Positions 53,673 to 56,972 of a stretch of 56,972 nt of DNA are shown piece after piece (position 1 is the first letter of the stretch; each line of letters starts with the position of its first letter). The position numbers and the translations under genes are program-made. Origin of the DNA: Streptosporangiales bacterium (lineage in GTDB: Bacteria > Actinomycetota > Actinomycetes > Streptosporangiales > WHST01); assembly GCA_009379825.1 (NCBI GenBank), contig WHTA01000032.1:1-56972 (forward strand), written 5' to 3'. The notes under the pieces are model-generated. The model was not told the origin of the DNA, did not search any database, and worked only from the letters and a program-made list of their open reading frames with translations.

Positions 53673-53686
53673 GGGACACAAGTCCC
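53673..53686. promoter_or_regulatory. DevR/DosR-box-like palindrome
   Basis: GGGAC and GTCCC are inverted around ACAA, 36 bp before the GTG of the DevR-like gene. Length and spacing match the core of the mycobacterial DosR box (GGGAC-N4-GTCCC). A second inverted pair (CAAGT / ACTTG) and a -35-like TTGACA at 53699 overlap the region. This suggests self-control. Confidence 0.55.
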
Positions 53687-53721
53687 TACCCAGGAACTTG
53701 ACATGTGAGTAGCGTGGGCGG

Positions 53722-54384
53722 GTGCCCGACGTGATCAAGGTTTTCCTGCTGGACGACCACGAGGTCGTGCGGCAGGGAGTGCGTGCGCTGCTCGCCGAGG
53801 AACCCGACATCGAGGTCGTCGGTGAGGCGGGGAACGCGTCGCAGGCTCTCGCCCGCGTCCCCGCGCTCGCGCCGGACGTCGCGATCCTCGACGTCCGGCT
53901 GCCGGACGGCAACGGCGTGGAGATCTGCCGGGAACTGCGCGACCGGCTCCCCTCGCTCGCCTGCATCATGCTCACCTCGTTCGCCGACGACGACGCGCTG
54001 CTGCAGGCCGTCATGGCCGGCGCCGCCGGCTACCTGTTGAAGGAGGTGCGCGGCACCCGGATCGTGGACGCCGTCCGTACGGCGGCCAAGGGCCAGTCGC
54101 TGCTCGCCCCCGCCGCCACCGCCCAGCTGCTGAACCGGATCCGCGCCGACGCCGCCAAGCAGGACCCGCTCAACGCGCTGAGCCGACAGGAGCGACAGGT
54201 GCTCGAGCTGATCGGCGAGGGGCTCACGAACCGCGAGATCGGCAGCCGGTTGTTCCTGGCGGAGAAGACCGTCAAGAACTACATCTCCAACATCTTCGTC
54301 AAGCTCGGCATCCAACGCCGCACCCAGGCCGCCATCCTCGCCACCCGGCTCCGCGTCGACCGCGGACACCTACCCGAGCGATAG
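53722..54384 (+). CDS. DevR/DosR-like response regulator (NarL family)
   Basis: 220 aa. The receiver domain has Asp11/Asp12, the phosphoacceptor Asp57 (ILDVRLPDG), Thr85 (LTSF) and Lys107 (YLLKEV). The linker is followed by a LuxR-type helix-turn-helix (LSRQERQVLELIGEGLTNRE, FLAEKTVKNYISNIFVKLGI). It is close to DevR/DosR, the hypoxia, NO and CO response regulator of actinobacteria. No histidine kinase is adjacent, so it is an orphan here. GTG 53731 is an alternative start. Its 3' end overlaps the convergent peptidase remnant by 15 bp. Confidence 0.9.
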   Translation: MPDVIKVFLLDDHEVVRQGVRALLAEEPDIEVVGEAGNASQALARVPALAPDVAILDVRLPDGNGVEICRELRDRLPSLACIMLTSFADDDALLQAVMAGAAGYLLKEVRGTRIVDAVRTAAKGQSLLAPAATAQLLNRIRADAAKQDPLNALSRQERQVLELIGEGLTNREIGSRLFLAEKTVKNYISNIFVKLGIQRRTQAAILATRLRVDRGHLPER

Positions 54385-56180
54385 CGCCTGCCGGAGGAAC
54401 GCGAGCTCCAGGTGGGGCAGGTTCGCCACCAGGTCCTCGTCGGACGGCCGATGCCCCTGGCCGGGCAGCAACAGCGTGCTGTGCGGCTTGCCAGCCGCCG
54501 TCAACGCCGCGGACAACCGCAACGTGTGCAGGCTCCACACGTTCGTGTCCAGCAAGCCGTGGACGAGCAGCAGTGGTCTGGACAGGTTCGCCGCGTACGG
54601 CAGCAACGAGCTCTCCCGGTAACCCGCCGGCTGGTCGGCGAGCTGCCCGGCGAACCGCTCCTTCCACCGCGCGTCGTACATCCGCTGGTCGGTCACCGGC
54701 GCACCGGCGACCGCCGCGTGGAACGTCTCCGGCCGGTGCAGCACCGCCGCGGCGGCGAGGTGGCCGCTGAAGCTCCAGCCACGGATGGCCACCCGGTCGA
54801 GGTCGAGATCGCCGTCCCGCTCGGCCACCGCGTGCAGCGCGTCGACCTGGTCGTCGAGTACGGGCCGGAGGATGTCACCGTGCACCGCGCGTTAGAACAG
54901 CGGTCCGCGGCCAGGCGTGCCGCGCCCGTCCGGGGTCAGCACGACGAAGCCGTGCTCGGCGAACCACTGCGACAGCAGGTAGTGCCACGAACGGCACGCC
55001 AACACCACCTGCAGCGCGGGACCGGCATACGGGTTGATCAGCACCGGCAACTGTCCCGCACCCGGCTCGTGCCAGGACGGCCGGAAGACCGCGGTCCGCT
55101 GCTCACGCGCACCCGCGCGGACCAGCTCGACCCGCAGCTCGAGCTTCGGCGCCTCCGCCTCGGCCGCCAGGGCCCGACCGTCGACCGACGTGCGTTGCCC
55201 GTCCCAGGTGCGACTCTCGAGCACGGTGGTACCGGCTCGGCGCTGCCCGTCGTGCACACCGCTGCCCGCACTGAGCCGGCGCAGCGTGCCGTCGTACGCG
55301 TAGACGTGCATCTCCGTGGGGTCGTCCTGCGCAACGAATGTGACGGTGTCGTCGGACGCGGTGACGTGCCGCACCTGCAGGCCGGGTGGCGTGACGTACG
55401 CGCCGTCGACGAGCAACCGGTACGTGTCGGTGTCGTGGTCGCGCTCGACCCAGACGACCTCCCCGGCCGCCGTGCGCGCCGGAACCCCGGCAGGCACCGT
55501 CACCCAGGCGCGGTCGGTGACTTCGCGGACCACCGAGGTGGCGCCTGTCTGCGGCGCCACCTCGAGCAGCTGCACGCGGCGTTGGTCCCGGCTCTGCACG
55601 GCGAGCAGCGGGTTGCCGTGCTGCCACTCGACCCGCACGAGGTACTCGAAGGCGTCGCGGTCCCACTGCACCTCGCGTGCCGTGCCATCCAGCCCGACCA
55701 GCTGCAGCGTCACGTCCGCACCGGCCGCCCCCACCGCGGCATACCGGCAGCGGCGTGGTTCCACGTCCGGCTGCGCCGGATCGGCCAGGTGCAGGACCGG
55801 CAGCGGGCTCTCGTCCACGCGGAGGGCGAGCAGCCGTTGGCCGTCGGGCGCCCACCAGAAGCCGCGGCCGCCTTCGACCGCCGTCCACGCCGCGAACTCC
55901 GCGAGCCCGATGCTGACGTCCGGCCCTTCCGGCTCGACGAGCACGGCGTCGTTCGTACCGTCCACGTCCACCAGCCGCAGCGCGCGCTCACGTACGTACG
56001 CCACCTTCGCGCCGCCGGGGTCGAGGCACGCACCCGTGGCGTCCGGCACCGACAGCGGCCACAGGTCGCCGCTGTCGAGGTCGGCGACCGACACCCGTTG
56101 CCCCGCCGTCACGACCGCCAGGCTCGACCGTAGGTCGGCCCGGTAGCCGTCGGCCGGCGCGACGCGACGGGTGGTTTCCG
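54370..56180 (-). pseudogene. S9 family (DPP-IV-like) peptidase, truncated and with an in-frame stop
   Basis: The DPP-IV N-terminal propeller survives from about VADLDSGDLWPLSVPDATGA through WWAPDGQRLLALRVDES. The catalytic hydrolase follows: LINPYAGPALQVV, then LTPDGRGTPGRGPLF and a TAA at 54892-54894. The same frame goes on with RAVHGDILRPVLDDQVDAL, RGWSFSGHLAAA (nucleophile Ser), HGLLDTNVW (Asp) and GQGHRPS (His). About the first 100 codons and the promoter are missing where ISL3 sequence begins near 56180. Intact family members are about 700 aa. This copy is very likely dead. Confidence 0.85.
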
Positions 56181-56182
56181 GG

Positions 56183-56801
56183 TTCTGGCACACATTTCGT
56201 GATGCTGGTGTTGCGCGTGTTGCCGATGAGACGGCCTTGGTAGGCATGATCATGGCGGCCATGTGACCGTGGAAGCCTTCGTGTCCTGCTAACGCACTTG
56301 GCTGGTGTCGTGATCGAAGAGATCACCCGGTTGGTTGACGGCTTTGTCGAGATCCGCGCGCGAGTCCGTGCCAGGGGCAGCTTCCTGTCCGGGCTGTGGT
56401 GAACGGTCGAGTCGTGTCCATAGCCGGTACGAGCGCGTTCTTTCGGACGCCGCGATCGGTAGCCAGCGGGTGCGGATCCGGTTGCGAGTACGGCGATTCC
56501 TCTGCACCGTGGCGCGTGCGCGCGCCGGACGTTCGTCGAGCAGGTCGAGGAGCTGACCGTCCGGTATGGCCGGCGCAGCATGCTGCTGCACCGGGTACTG
56601 GAGGCGATCGGCGTGGCGCTCGCGGGCCGTGCGGGCGCGCGACTCGCCGAGCGGGTCGGTGTTGCGGTGAGTCGGACGACGCTGCTACGCATGGTGCGTG
56701 CCCTGCCCGAGCACTCGTCATCGGGTGATGATAACAGCGGTGGGGGTCGACGACTTCGCGCTGCGCCGCAGATACGTCTACGGCACTGTGCTGGTCGACA
56801 T
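56183..56801 (+). mobile_element. ISL3-family transposase remnant (N-terminal part, multiply frameshifted)
   Basis: Pieces of an ISL3 transposase lie in three plus-strand frames: VIEEITRLVDGFVEIRARVR (from about 56309), then the zinc-finger part CPGCGERSSRVHSRYERVLS and LRVRRFLC (to about 56510), then FVEQVEELTVRYGRRSMLLH with GRAGARLAERVGVAVSRTTL (to about 56715), then VGVDDFALRRRYVYGTVLVD with the first catalytic Asp (to about 56800). At least three frameshifts and a 3' truncation make it inactive. Its left edge cuts the S9 peptidase gene; exact terminal repeats could not be fixed. Confidence 0.75.
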
Positions 56802-56860
56802 GGGCTCTCACTGTGAGCAATCAGGTAATTCGGTTTTGGCGCAATTTCCGTGATGGCCGG

Positions 56861-56972
56861 TTACGCGAGTAGGACGCGTTTGCGGAGGAGGTCGAATTTC
56901 GCGCGGCCGTACATCTGTCGTTTGATTATCTTGATGCGGTTCACGTGTCCTTCGGTGCGGCCGTTGTTATGG
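56861..56972 (-). mobile_element. ISL3-family transposase, C-terminal end (partial at window edge)
   Basis: The minus strand reads NNGRTEGHVNRIKIIKRQMY, then GRAKFDLLRKRVLLA and a TAA at 56861-56863. This is the conserved C-terminus of ISL3 transposases (N-x-EGxVNRIKxIKRQMYGRA). The gene continues beyond the right edge, so its state is unknown. It is in the opposite orientation to the neighbouring remnant, so a second ISL3 element seems to have landed next to or inside the first. Confidence 0.85.

Overview
The window is chromosomal DNA from a high-GC Gram-positive actinomycete (Actinomycetia). The signs are uniformly GC-rich coding sequence, many GTG/TTG starts, leaderless-looking promoters, AfsR/SARP regulators, a lysine/alanine-rich histone-H1-like protein, DUF3052 and DUF3145 genes, an LCP protein, and an order (RNase H/phosphatase - ahpE - aceE - PucR regulator - fabD - acpP - KAS - accD) that recalls the mycobacterial fasII neighbourhood and the Streptomyces fabD-fabH-acpP-fabF locus. 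The genus cannot be fixed from the sequence alone.

Region 1 (about 0.05-10.9 kb): two tandem, overlapping AfsR-like regulators on the minus strand face two tandem, overlapping NHL-repeat proteins on the plus strand that have a signal peptide and a C-terminal membrane anchor. One member of each pair is out of frame. The regulator is broken by a third copy of an 8-bp tandem repeat, the NHL protein by one missing base. This looks like a duplicated regulator/surface-protein module.

Region 2 (10.9-25.9 kb): nadE, a PhoD phosphatase, a BtuF-like protein, an H1-like protein, map, the RNase P RNA, a TetR gene, an MFS exporter whose ribosome binding site lies in a 15-bp hairpin preceded by a short leader ORF, an RNase H/phosphatase with its zinc-ribbon partner, a second MFS gene, and a quinone-stress cluster (hydrolase, ring-cleaving dioxygenase, MarR) with a palindrome resembling MhqR operators.

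Region 3 (25.9-43.9 kb): a degenerate minisatellite, an NHL/SMP-30-like gene with an in-frame amber codon, a MarR-GNAT fusion with an operator beside its start codon, tRNA-Val(UAC), ahpE, yjbQ, aceE, a frameshifted hemerythrin gene, a PHP phosphoesterase, and the fatty-acid operon. The operon has a FasR/MabR-type regulator, fabD with an unusual C-terminal biotinyl/lipoyl-like domain, fabH, acpP, fabF and accD. An LCP cell-wall gene, a repeat-rich gap and DUF3145 follow.

Region 4 (44-57 kb): an SDR/LysR divergent pair, an operon for a molybdopterin oxidoreductase (fused FeS-NrfD subunit, catalytic subunit, Mrp-type ATPase), a glycerophosphodiesterase, a coiled-coil protein, a DevR-like response regulator with a DevR-box-like site, an S9 peptidase pseudogene, and ISL3-family transposase debris that runs off the right edge. 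Six genes or elements are disrupted in the window (two frameshifts and two in-frame stops in single-copy positions or duplicates, one repeat-length change, one IS truncation). That indicates either ongoing gene decay or assembly errors that need raw-read checks.
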